Shown: one piece after another, positions 45,761 through 54,990 of the stretch
How positions within the stretch are numbered: the first letter of the stretch is position 1
Layout: each line of letters starts with the position of its first letter
The notes under the pieces: model-generated
Told to the model about the DNA's origin: nothing
The model's input: only the letters and a program-made list of their open reading frames with translations
The model's database searches: none
Assembly: GCA_027422505.1 (NCBI GenBank)
Contig: JAPQWV010000683.1
Coordinates: 1-64,000 of the forward strand
Source: Craterostigma plantagineum
Taxonomy: Eukaryota; Streptophyta; Magnoliopsida; Lamiales; Linderniaceae
DNA: 64,000 nucleotides
Reading direction: 5' to 3'
Position numbers and translations under genes: made by a program

Positions 45761-46249
45761 ATCGACCCATTACAAAAAAATCCCAAATGAAGCATCCACG
45801 ACGAAATGCACGCACAAAAAAAGCGTAATCGACCAACAAATCACGCGCATTCCAAAAACGCGCACAAAAAAACCCTAATTTGACGAAATCGTCGCACTTT
45901 ACGGTAACACTGTGAAAGACTTACCAATCGATTTCAGAAGCTAATACTTCGACGAACGACTGGAGTGACGACGTAGAATCTGAAGCCAAAAACACCCGGG
46001 TCGATCTGCCAAGGAATCGCGCGATTTGGTGCGACGTTGTGCGGTTTTTTTTTTAAAATGGAGGAACGGACGTGAAATAAGAAAAGCAGGTAAAAGATGT
46101 AAATAAGCAGTTTCAGCAGGGGTAAATCCGTCAGTTAGGTACCTATCAGTAAAACAAAATTCAACTAGGTACCTAGTTTAAAAATTCATCTGACTAGGGA
46201 CTGAACTGTATAAATTTTATTAATGTAGGTATTTAAGTGTTGAATCCCC

Positions 46250-46322
46250 TTATTATTATTATTATTATTATTAGAGTATCTGAAAAGCACACTCTGATGA
46301 ATCCTTTGGCTTTTAATAATCA
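46250..46322. repeat. (TTA)n tract with right MULE target duplication
   Basis: TTATTATTA at 46250-46258 opens a (TTA)n run to 46273; then a short unique spacer before the Helitron-like end. Confidence 0.6.
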
Positions 46323-46720
46323 CTAGTTTAAGACCCGTGCGTTGCACGGGTTATTTTTAAGAGATTTTTTAGTTTATTAGATCTATTAATATCGAAAAGA
46401 CCGAGATCCGCGATCAGGTGATCTATTTTATAGAGGTCCCGAGACTCGCTCATTTAATTTATAGTGGACCCAAGACCCACCACAGAAAAAATGCCCCGCA
46501 TTTATAAATTTTTTTATATAATTATTATTTATTAAATATATGTTTCTACATAGTCATATAAATATATATAATATTTATATAAAAAGTTATAAGGGGCTGG
46601 TCTCGGTGCGGGGTTTCGGGTCGGGATTGGCAAAATCCTAACCCGCCCCTAACACAGCCGAGTTTTGGCGGGTTCGAGTCTAGACCCGTCCCTATTCCAG
46701 TGACATCCCTAAATTATGTC
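46323..46720 (-). mobile_element. Helitron-like 3' terminus, minus orientation
   Basis: Reading the minus strand, the sequence ends ..ATAACCCGTGCAACGCAC GGGT (8-bp stem hairpin), then CTTAAACTAG|T, the Helitron pattern of hairpin followed by CTRR and host T. The first ~180 bp is an inverted copy of 51840-52038. Further in (46560-46710) it has 'gggtttcgggtcgggattgg' GC-rich units akin to the 25.4-kb element. The 5' TC end was not located, so the extent is uncertain. Confidence 0.5.
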
Positions 46721-47134
46721 ATTTTATCAGTATTTAATGTGATGGTTTATAAACTTTGATCTTTTTATTATAATAATCAGATAAAAAACTTATGAATTAT
46801 TATTATATGTCATTTTATTGTTACTTATAGTATGATGTTCCAAATTTAGCAAATTACTTGAAAATGTAATACGACTATCATAATTGAAAAAGTGAACAAA
46901 AAGCAGTCGTACAAAAGTTAATGTATTTGGTAAATTGATTAATTTCATATTCTATATTGATTATGTTTTCAATAACCGTCTTGATCCAATATTGATTCAT
47001 TCTTTCAATAAGAGTATTGATGGAAAGAATATGCCGACAACATGCTATTTGGCACTTGCAACCTAAATTCAGAACAAATAAAATAGAAATGGCTAAAACA
47101 TCTTCAGGAATCCACGGAAAAGCCAAAGCAAATA
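46721..47134. other. AT-rich spacer
   Basis: Nothing recognised; ends with AAATA, the left target duplication of the LTR element. Confidence 0.5.
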
Positions 47135-47513
47135 TGTAAGATCCCGGCCTTAATTCACTCAGTTTCTTACTTGGAACTTCTATCGAACAGCTGGCGTACG
47201 TGATAGTATTTAGCTTCTAAGCAGAAATCCGAAAAGAAGATGACGAGCAGAGATTAGAAGAAGAAGGGGAGCTTAGAGAGAGGGAAGAGATACAGATTGA
47301 GACTGAGAGAGATAGAGAAATCGAGAGAGAGACAGAGATGTCGAGAGAGAGATGAGAGACTGATGAAGAAGATAGAATAACTGTATTCATTTGCTTACCG
47401 AAAACTGAAGAAAGATTACAACTTATATACCTATCAAACTAATAACTAAGCCCAATAACTTTGACAACCCAATACGAGCCCAATATCGGGTCCTGACATT
47501 ATTCCCCCGTTGA

Positions 47514-48748
47514 AGACATCCTCGTCCTCGAGGATGATTGAGTAAAATTCCGACAAAGAAACCAAGATCATCGTTAGTTATTGTCGACGAACTTTTTCTA
47601 TGATCAAACGGAAAAAGTGAAGCCTTTGACTTCTCTGCATAATCCTGGCAATGCTCGACAGTTTCTCTAACCTCGAGCTTCTCGGCTGACTTGGGTTTGT
47701 CCATGGCGTCAGCTTCCTTAACCTTCGCAACTTTTAGATCGCGGTTGAAGCTCTCCAGCTTACGCTGCGTCTGATTGAGTTCATATCGCAAGACGTCGGG
47801 CGGGTGTTATGATGATACAAACAGCTTCTCGTAGGAGGTCGTCGAAGCATCCTTAAACTTCTCGTTCTCTTCCATAAGAGAACCCAAGCTTGCAGGCTGC
47901 CCACTTTCCTTCTTAGAAAAAGGCAACAGCGCAGCCTCTAGAATCGACGCATTCCATCTATACGTCTCGAGCCCTCCCTCGAGCGTTGACCCTTTCTTAT
48001 CTCTCTGCGACGATTCTGCTTCTACCTCCTCGCTAACCTTCTTATCAGCCTTCGCTGCCTTGTGATCAGATGTTTGAGTTAGACCCGCGACTTGGTTGCG
48101 GCTGTGGAGGGCGTTTAATCGTGCCTCATGCTCGGAACATGCATTATCGAGTTCCCCCTCGAGCTCAAAAGCAGATGAGGTCGACTTCTTCAGGTCAGTC
48201 TCTGCTCGGGTCGCCTCAGCTTGGAGATTTTGCAGCTGCTCGGCCAACAATTGTTTCTCGTCAAGCTCCTTTGCCAATTCAACGTAAGCTTCAAATAAAT
48301 TTTCGGGCAGCCCCTTCAGCTGTCGTCTGAAACCATGGCTCTTGATTGATTCCATGTTTAGTAACTGCTCCAGTTCAGAAGATACGAACCACGTCCTCTT
48401 ATCTTGAACATTCCCAAAACCCGAGGGATTAGCAAGTTCTGTAAGCTCAAAAGAGACATCAACAAGTTCGATTGATTCTCCAAGTCCACTTAAGATCTCA
48501 GCAACAATAATCTCATTTGGATTCCTTGACCACTTGGAATACCCCATGCTTCCCGAGAAATGGTCTTCATATTGATAAGTGACTCGTTGGTACCTCATTG
48601 CTACAGCTACATCACACTTTCCTCGATCAAATGGTACGTTACGGAAGTCTTCCACATGTAGCCGTTGTTCATCCCATCGTCCTCGATCGAACATTATTTC
48701 GACATAATAAGACTCTTTCACGCCCTTCAAGAACGTCATCCCGTGCAA
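47514..48748 (-). CDS. Coiled-coil ORF(s) inside the LTR element, possible captured host sequence
   Basis: Two adjoining frames: 48748-47807 (..YYVEIMFDRGRWDEQRLHVE.., FEAYVELAKELDEKQLLAEQ, LQNLQAEATRAETDLKK, EEVEAESSQRDKKGS) and 47791-about 47514 (RYELNQTQRKLESFNRDLKV, AKVKEADAMD). Both are heptad-rich coiled coils that join across a small frame change at about 47800. No retroviral domain recognised. They resemble plant cytoskeletal or plastid-movement-type coiled-coil proteins in general style, but I cannot name a family. It occupies the position where pol would be. Confidence 0.5.
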
Positions 48749-49520
48749 ACTCCTTGTCGCCTATCACGGATTCATCAACCACCATGAGTGAATCTTGCAC
48801 AATTAACATTGACAAGTCCTCACCGCTCAACGCCAATTTATACGTAGCCACACATTTGCTATTAACTAGCGACGGTTCATCAGATATAACACCATTAATA
48901 CTAGCATCATCCAACACAAACATCTCATCAACCAACACTAGAGAATGATCCACTGCGGATTCCATACATATATCATCAATAACATCGTCATCCAACATTA
49001 AGACCTCATCAACCGAGCCAGATTCATCTTCATCATTAACCAAATCCACATGATCAAATTTATCGAGCACAACATCACTGAAATCGTTCCAAGTCAGAGA
49101 ATCCTTATTCTTATTGCCGCAAAACTCTAAATACCAGTCCTTAGCATTACCTTCAATATATAGATAGACAATTCGAACCTTGTCTCCTTCCTTGCTGGTG
49201 GTTAGAAGTTGAAAATATTTCTCGCACCTTTGGAGCCATGCTTTGGGTTCCGATCCATCAAAGACGTAAGGTGTCTTCTCCTTGATTCGAGCATGAATAG
49301 CGTTAATATTCATCGTTGTCCGAGAATCGTCGGTTTGCTTCAGATCATGGAACTCCCCTACCATCGTTCCTGGTTTCATGTTCATGCTATCGAGTTCGTG
49401 GAGTATTTCCTGTAAGGTGTCCTGTATATTTTGTTGACCCCGAGAAAATTCATCCATCTGCCGCTTCATCTCCCGGAGCGAGGCCATCGTAGCTTCGTGA
49501 TTGTACGAATAATATGCCAT
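48669..49520 (-). CDS. Retrotransposon Gag of the 47.1-49.9 kb element
   Basis: Starts MAYYSYNHEATMASLREMKR just after the PBS. Early part is coiled coil (REMKRQMDEFSRGQQNIQD). The retrotrans_gag-like core is KTPYVFDGSEPKAWLQRCEK, YFQLLTT..KVRIVYLYIEGNAKDWYLEF. This is followed by an acidic stretch rich in DEVLMLDDD. No zinc knuckle. The frame changes near 48735, after which the following coiled-coil ORF continues without a gap, so both may have been one protein. Confidence 0.75.
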   Translation of the reverse strand: MAYYSYNHEATMASLREMKRQMDEFSRGQQNIQDTLQEILHELDSMNMKPGTMVGEFHDLKQTDDSRTTMNINAIHARIKEKTPYVFDGSEPKAWLQRCEKYFQLLTTSKEGDKVRIVYLYIEGNAKDWYLEFCGNKNKDSLTWNDFSDVVLDKFDHVDLVNDEDESGSVDEVLMLDDDVIDDICMESAVDHSLVLVDEMFVLDDASINGVISDEPSLVNSKCVATYKLALSGEDLSMLIVQDSLMVVDESVIGDKEFARDDVLEGRERVLLCRNNVRSRTMG

Positions 49521-49948
49521 ATTTGAAGTAAAATTCGAGAATCGATGGCTCTGATACCAATTTGTAAGATCCCGGCCTTAATTCACTCAGTTTCTTACTT
49601 GGAACTTCTATCGAACAGCTGGCGTACGTGATAGTATTTAGCTTCTAAGCAGAAATCCGAAAAGAAGATGACGAGCAGAGATTAGAAGAAGAAGGGGAGC
49701 TTAGAGAGAGGGAAGAGATACAGATTGAGACTGAGAGAGATAGAGAAATCGAGAGAGAGACAGAGATGTCGAGAGAGAGATGAGAGACTGATGAAGAAGA
49801 TAGAATAACTGTATTCATTTGCTTACCGAAAACTGAAGAAATATTACAACTTATATACCTATCAAACTAATAACTAAGCCCAATAACTTTGACAGCCCAA
49901 TATCATCGACAGCCCAATACGAGCCCAATATCGGGTCCTGACAAAATA

Positions 49949-50289
49949 CTATGCTTGGGTCATAGTTTTCTTTGTGTATGTAAGTCCTTAGGTATTGCAT
50001 CTATCTGGCTCGCTCCTACGCACGACGGCAAAAATGTCATGAAATTGCAGAGACGGGGAAAAGTAGGCGAAGAAGAAACCGCCACTGCCGTAGCAGGCCA
50101 AAATAGATATCCGACGGTGGAGGAAAAATGCGGCAGCGAAAGGCCTCCTTGCTGCCTGAAGTCCTCAAAGAGAGACCATCGCACACTGCATGGAAAATAT
50201 AAAAAAAAAGTCAAAAATACATATTGTAAGAAAATAAAAAATTATATGTTAAAAAACTATATTCATATTATTATTATATCGATGACGAC
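49949..50289. other. Unassigned DNA next to the LTR element
   Basis: Open frames exist on both strands (e.g. 49960-50214 minus) but none matches a family I know. It may include degraded downstream exons of the ACLA fragment. Confidence 0.4.
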
Positions 50290-50719
50290 TCTAGCATATT
50301 GTAAGACATCACCTTCGTTTGGAGCCCCACTGTACGTTGCGTAGTTTCCAAGCTCCAAGCGTAGCCAAGATCGTCGACCTGCGTATATTAGAACATTTTG
50401 TGAAAATTATGGAAAAGAATGTATTTTCTTTAATGCACGTGAAATATACTTGATTTTGTCAATAGCGATATTAGCGTAGATGACGTTTGCGCCTCCGCCG
50501 ACGACCATTGTCCAAATGCATCCTTTAGGGTTCAACACGTAAACTTCAGAGATGCGCTCGTCTGAAAAAAGGATGTAATAAGATGATTATACAGGAAAAT
50601 TTTCTCATGAGTTTGAGGATTCGGAAAGTACCTTTTCGTCAAGGGAATGGATGAAACTCACAGTAGGCCTCACAACTCTTCCGAAAGGCAAAGGCAATGG
50701 GAATTCGATGCTTCCCCAT
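50290..50719 (-). pseudogene. ATP-citrate lyase A-subunit (ACLA) gene fragment
   Basis: Minus-strand pieces in order: exon 50719-50632 ([27 protein letters not shown]), exon from 50561 (VYVLNPKGCIWTMVVGGGANVIYA) and exon about 50382-50290 (VDDLGYA, then in the next frame [22 protein letters not shown]). These follow the ACLA order around the citrate-binding/CoA-ligase region. A short in-frame duplication (LPLP), a lost base after GYA and a missing donor after NVIYA, plus absence of all upstream exons, make it a pseudogene fragment. Intact ACLA makes cytosolic acetyl-CoA. Confidence 0.75.
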
Positions 50720-51839
50720 CTGCAACATTAAACAATAAGAATCATCACTTCCTCGACCTAGACCACCCACTATTCAAGAAATGTTTTGGCCCAAGCAGAT
50801 GATGATCATGGATCTGGCTTTCACGATGAAGGATGAAAAATACAGATTCTTTTAATGGTTGCTTGAAGATAAAACTTTTGATTCTCCTTACGACTGATTC
50901 TCCTTACGACTGATTTGTCTGAAACCATGGCTCTTGATTGATTTCCGAAAAATTTAGTGTTATGTATGTAGCAGCGATTGTTACTATACACATATAACGT
51001 TTTCGTAGCATTTGCTTGAGAAAAGGCATGTAGTATAGTGGCTGGTAATGCTGTAATATTCCTCAATGTCGTGGGTTCGACTTATTGTTTATAGTTCTCT
51101 CCGTCACTCCTTTTATTGTTTATTTTCTACTTTATTCGTTACTTATTCAACAATTTCAAATCTTTTTAACTTTTCTATTCATTTAAGTCTAATTCAACCA
51201 TTTTAATTCTTTTAAATTATATTTATTTTTCTTAGTTTTCTATTCCTTTTAATCTATAGCAACTTAACTTAGTTTAAATAATACTTAATGACATAAATAT
51301 TTTCGGAAGATTAAAAACCATTCAGTAATCTATTGTATGATTGTCATGGTAATATATGATTTAGTTTATAGTATTTATTTAATATCTAAGTAAATTAATT
51401 TTGACTTTAATTCATTTTCTATCTAGAATTTCTTCCTCTATTTTCTCTATACAAACTCGAATCATATCACGCTTACGAATATGAATATTTTGAGGCGTTG
51501 TCGTTGTTCGAGTTCAATCAAGGATGTTTTTGTTTTTATTGACATTTTGTGTTGATTATACTAAATTTAAAATTTATACGATGTATATTTCATATGTTTT
51601 AATGAAAAAAAATCTATTTCAATGACAAATTTTCCATTCGGAAAACGTCAAATGAATATATATTTTCTATGTTAACCTTGTTACAAACGTCAAATGATAA
51701 ATGAATATATATTTCAATAATTTCCATTCGGAAAACGTCAAATGAATATATTCGGAAAACATAATTATGTTTCTAATTTCATATGATTAACATTTATTTA
51801 GGGTTTGTCCTGCTTTTTCACGACTGTTATTGACGCAAC
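50720..51839. other. AT-rich intergenic with small duplications
   Basis: 'gattctccttacgact' is tandemly doubled at 50879-50915. 'attcggaaaacgtcaaatga' occurs twice (about 51636 and 51726). A 27-bp exact match to the LTR element interior lies at 50917-50943. No gene recognised. Confidence 0.55.
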
Positions 51840-52038
51840 CGTGTAATTGGGCGGGTCTCGGGTCCACTAAAAAATAAATGGGCGGGTCTCGGGTCCACTA
51901 TAAAATAAATGGGCGGATCTCGGTCCACTATAAATAGATGGCCCAATCGCGGATCTCGGGTCTTTCCGATAACAATAGATCTAATAAACTAAAAAATTTC
52001 TTAAAAATAACCCGTGCAACGCACGAGGGTTAAACTAG
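51840..52038 (+). mobile_element. Helitron-like 3' terminus, plus orientation
   Basis: Ends ..AACCCGTGCAACGCACGAGGGTTAAACTAG|T with a hairpin (one mismatch) then CTAG and host T. About 200 bp is an inverted copy of the 46.3-kb terminus. Three ~37-bp tandem units 'aaataaatgggcgggtctcg..' lie at 51850-51945. The 5' end was not found. Confidence 0.5.
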
Positions 52039-52248
52039 TATAATAGAATAGATAGATGTTAATAAAAGGTTACATAATAGTCATTTGATGTCGTAATTCC
52101 TTTTGATCCCAGGAGGGCGTCCACATATGACGATGAAGTTAAGGTGGCGTTTGTTTTTAGAGTCGACTGAGAGGAACAACTCCTACAATTATAACAGTAC
52201 ACCAGGTTGTTTGATTTAAAGTAACGGTAATAAAAAGAAAACATTGAA

Positions 52249-54990
52249 TTAGTAATAAGATTGAGCGGGATTGACGACATTAAGGCGGACGCTTTCGTTC
52301 CCATTGTCGTGCTGCTCTTCCACCATCTCCCTCGCCGACTCGATGAGAGACGCTCCGACGTCGTCCAACGTAATGGACTGAAGCGTGTCGATATTCCCAA
52401 ATCCCGACGGCAATTCCTTCAAGAAACTCAACCCGGCGATAACTAAGTTCTCGAGGATGGGAAAATGCGTCTCGTCCGCCGTCCACCACATCAATTCTAA
52501 TCTCCTCATCTCCAAATGCATCAACTTTCGAAAGCCTTCCTCCGGTGGGGCCCACTCGACCCCCGTGGAAGTCACCTTTAGCTTGAGAACTTCGAGGTTC
52601 GGCAAAAAGGCGACCACGTCGTTTATATCTTCCCAAGAAAAGTAGCAGTCAAAGAAACTAAGCCTCTTCAACGAGTAGGGAAAAGCAATGTAGTCTGCGC
52701 TGAAGAAACCATGAATGAAGCGTAAGGACAACGACTCGAGCTTACCCAAAAGCTCGAGGTTATTGAGGCAATAGTACGGCCAGCTCGGCGCTTCGGACCC
52801 ATCCATGCCCCTCCATTCGTACGTTAACCCTAATTTCTTCAGATTCGGGATTCTCCTCACAATTTCCTCCGTGCACCGAAAATTCGAGACTCGTGTTAGC
52901 GTCTGCAGGCTCTCCAAGATGTAGAACGAATCGCCATCCTCGTTTGGTTCGGACAAGGTCCTTCCGCCCAAGTTCAAGTGCCTCAACATCGGCATTTCCC
53001 ATATATCAGACAGGGGCACACAACACTGGTCGAACGTAAGGGCGTACAACGCTTGGAGATTCCACAGGAGAGTGATGGAAGATGGGTACGAGAATTCTAT
53101 TGGAAGGGACAAGTGAGTGATCCGAAGGTAGCGCACTTTAGTCGTCTGTAGGATCGTAGAGGGCTCGCCGCCGATCGTATCCATCACCCTCGTGAATCTT
53201 ATTCTGTTAAGCTCGGGAAAATATACTTTCCTACAACCGCCGCACACGAAAGATCGAACGTCGGCCGTCGACGGAGTGGGAAAAAGGTTAATAACGGAGA
53301 GATTCATGCTCTCATGCTCTCCTTCCTCGGCACAAAACGAACATAAATTTCTATTGGAGTGATGAACTACGAATTCTTGAAACCTCGGGATGCCAAAAAG
53401 GTCTTCCTTGATGTATTCCCTCATGCACAAGTCCCGTAAAAGGTCGTGAACTCCGCAAGTTTTGATGTTTCCCCGACTTCCTCGTCCGCGGATTTCTATT
53501 ATATTTCGGGCGATGAGGTCCTCCAAGTACCCTAACGCGACTTCTTCAAGGGTTTTATCGCCCGCCGATGGCTTTAGAAATCCGGCGGCTATCCACATCT
53601 TGACTAACTCGGAAACGCGGACATCACTGTCTTCTCCGTAAACCGCCATGTGGAGGAAACAGGGCTTGAGGTAGACTGGCAAGTAGTCGTAGCTTAAAGA
53701 CAGTATCTTTAAACAATTTTCGTCATTCTCTGAATTAGCGAAAGAGCTCACATTCTCGGAAACAATCCTCCAATACGTCGGCGTCATATCCGAATTTGCG
53801 AGGAGCCCGCCGACCACGACCAGCGAAAGAGGGAGCCCTCGACAGCTTCTCGCGATTTTCTTTCCTATTTCGGTTAATTCGGACGAATGGTTGCCTCCTC
53901 CTCGGGAAAATGCCCTTTGTTTGAATAAATCCCAGCTATTTTCCTCGTCTAGAAGATCCATCGAATGCCTATTTCTAGGCCCCAGTGAGTTGGCCACCCC
54001 AGACTGCCTAGTCGTCAAAAGAATTCGGCTTCCGTTCGAATTATTGGGGAAGAAGCGCTTAAGTTCGTCCCACGCTTGAACGCTCCAAACGTCGTCCGCC
54101 ACAATTAAGTACTTTCGGCCGGACAACGTTTGGTACAGTTCTTGTCCTAAATCATGAAAAGTCGCGGTGCTAGGTATGTCTTTTCCGCCTCCTATGATCC
54201 CTTCGTCTAATAGGCCTTTGAGTATGCGATGTACATCGTCATTTTGAGACACGGTGAGCCAAATTCTTATGGTAAAGATATCCGCGGCGTTTTTACTATC
54301 GTAGGCATATCTAGCGAGGGTAGTCTTACCTATTCCCGGCATTCCGACTATGGGGATGATCTGAAGGCTTTGTTGATTTCCAGTGAGCTTATCCATGATT
54401 TCTAGGAATGACTTGTCTAATCCGACGGCCCTGATTTTTCCATCTGAAGAAGAAGAAGAAGAAGCTTCTGATGGGCTTGTACGGTTAAGCTTCTGATCAC
54501 TAACGGTCGATCTCATCGTCGAATTTCGATTCTTTAGGACAGATCTCTTTACGCCGCGGAAGAAAGATGAATTCAAGCAAGCCCAATTTGCATCCTTATT
54601 ATTGCCGGCCTCTAATTTCTTGGTCAGCTTTAGCTTGATGGAGTTGAGTTTTTTATCGGCTCTTTTTAAGCCTTGGCAGAAAGAATCGAACCATTTCATA
54701 TCTTGTCGGAAGCCGTGATAGCTTAGGGCGATGAGATAGAGCATGTAGTCGTCGATTATGTCATCTGCTGCCTGGGCAATTTTTGGGATCTTTCTAGCCA
54801 AAGAATCGACGGCGGCGTTCTTTGTTATTTTCGAGTGATGGGCTTGGAGAAATTCGAGAAGCGAAGAGAGGTTTTCTTGCAGGGTTTGGACATGAGAGGT
54901 GCTTGCAAGAAGACGGCGGCGTGAAGGGTGAAGAACGTTTTCGAGGACTTGCATAAGGGATAACACCGATGCATAAGCTGCGACCGCCAT
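52249..54990 (-). CDS. CC-NB-LRR disease-resistance protein (R1/RPP13-like), intact 913 aa
   Basis: Single-exon NLR immune receptor, uninterrupted. Rx-type N-terminal coiled coil (1-150) with an EDVID-like ADDIIDDYM at about 75-83; Ser-rich linker. NB-ARC: P-loop GMPGIGKTTLAR (216-227), RNBS-A FTIRIWLTVSQ, kinase-2 KYLIVADDVW (293-302), RNBS-B GSRILLTTR, GLPL motif CRGLPLSLVVVGGLLA (383-398), RNBS-D PCFLHMAVYGED, and the MHD position reads VHD within CGVHDLLRDLCMREY. Then about 12 degenerate LRRs to the C-terminus. Recognises pathogen effectors directly or via guarded proteins and triggers cell death by CC-mediated oligomerisation; ligand unknown. MAVAAYASVLSLMQ at 54990 is the usual start of this clade. 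One of the few genes here with no frame break. Confidence 0.95.
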   Translation of the reverse strand: MAVAAYASVLSLMQVLENVLHPSRRRLLASTSHVQTLQENLSSLLEFLQAHHSKITKNAAVDSLARKIPKIAQAADDIIDDYMLYLIALSYHGFRQDMKWFDSFCQGLKRADKKLNSIKLKLTKKLEAGNNKDANWACLNSSFFRGVKRSVLKNRNSTMRSTVSDQKLNRTSPSEASSSSSSDGKIRAVGLDKSFLEIMDKLTGNQQSLQIIPIVGMPGIGKTTLARYAYDSKNAADIFTIRIWLTVSQNDDVHRILKGLLDEGIIGGGKDIPSTATFHDLGQELYQTLSGRKYLIVADDVWSVQAWDELKRFFPNNSNGSRILLTTRQSGVANSLGPRNRHSMDLLDEENSWDLFKQRAFSRGGGNHSSELTEIGKKIARSCRGLPLSLVVVGGLLANSDMTPTYWRIVSENVSSFANSENDENCLKILSLSYDYLPVYLKPCFLHMAVYGEDSDVRVSELVKMWIAAGFLKPSAGDKTLEEVALGYLEDLIARNIIEIRGRGSRGNIKTCGVHDLLRDLCMREYIKEDLFGIPRFQEFVVHHSNRNLCSFCAEEGEHESMNLSVINLFPTPSTADVRSFVCGGCRKVYFPELNRIRFTRVMDTIGGEPSTILQTTKVRYLRITHLSLPIEFSYPSSITLLWNLQALYALTFDQCCVPLSDIWEMPMLRHLNLGGRTLSEPNEDGDSFYILESLQTLTRVSNFRCTEEIVRRIPNLKKLGLTYEWRGMDGSEAPSWPYYCLNNLELLGKLESLSLRFIHGFFSADYIAFPYSLKRLSFFDCYFSWEDINDVVAFLPNLEVLKLKVTSTGVEWAPPEEGFRKLMHLEMRRLELMWWTADETHFPILENLVIAGLSFLKELPSGFGNIDTLQSITLDDVGASLIESAREMVEEQHDNGNESVRLNVVNPAQSYY

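Larger units (their letters stand above)
37253..46249. mobile_element. 9-kb Mutator-like element carrying transposase and Ulp1-like protease genes
   Basis: Left terminus CGGAAATCTACACTTAAATA and right terminus (inward) GGGGATTCAACACTTAAATA are followed by further GGTACC-containing blocks in both subterminal regions (37300-37375 and 46135-46180). A 9-bp direct repeat TTATTATTA flanks it (37244-37252, 46250-46258); 9 bp is the Mutator length, though the right copy starts a longer (TTA)n tract. Cargo: a MuDR-like transposase gene (+) and a C48/Ulp1-like gene (-), convergent, separated by 2.2 kb rich in GGTACC repeats. The arrangement matches the plant Ulp1-carrying MULEs (Kaonashi/CUMULE-like). 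Each gene shows one single-base frame break, so it is close to intact. Confidence 0.85.
47135..49943 (-). mobile_element. Complete non-autonomous LTR retrotransposon, AAATA target duplication
   Basis: LTRs at 47135-47498 and 49563-49943 (plus-strand ends TGTAAGATCC...CCTGACA), flanked by AAATA on both sides (47130-47134, 49944-49948). Transcription runs on the minus strand: PBS TTGGTATCAGAGCCATCG next to the 49563 LTR, and a polypurine tract AACGGGGGAATAA next to the 47498 LTR. The LTRs are nearly identical apart from a 17-bp tandem duplication in the 49.9-kb copy. The 2-kb interior has a Gag and coiled-coil sequence but no recognisable protease, RT or integrase. Confidence 0.88.
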
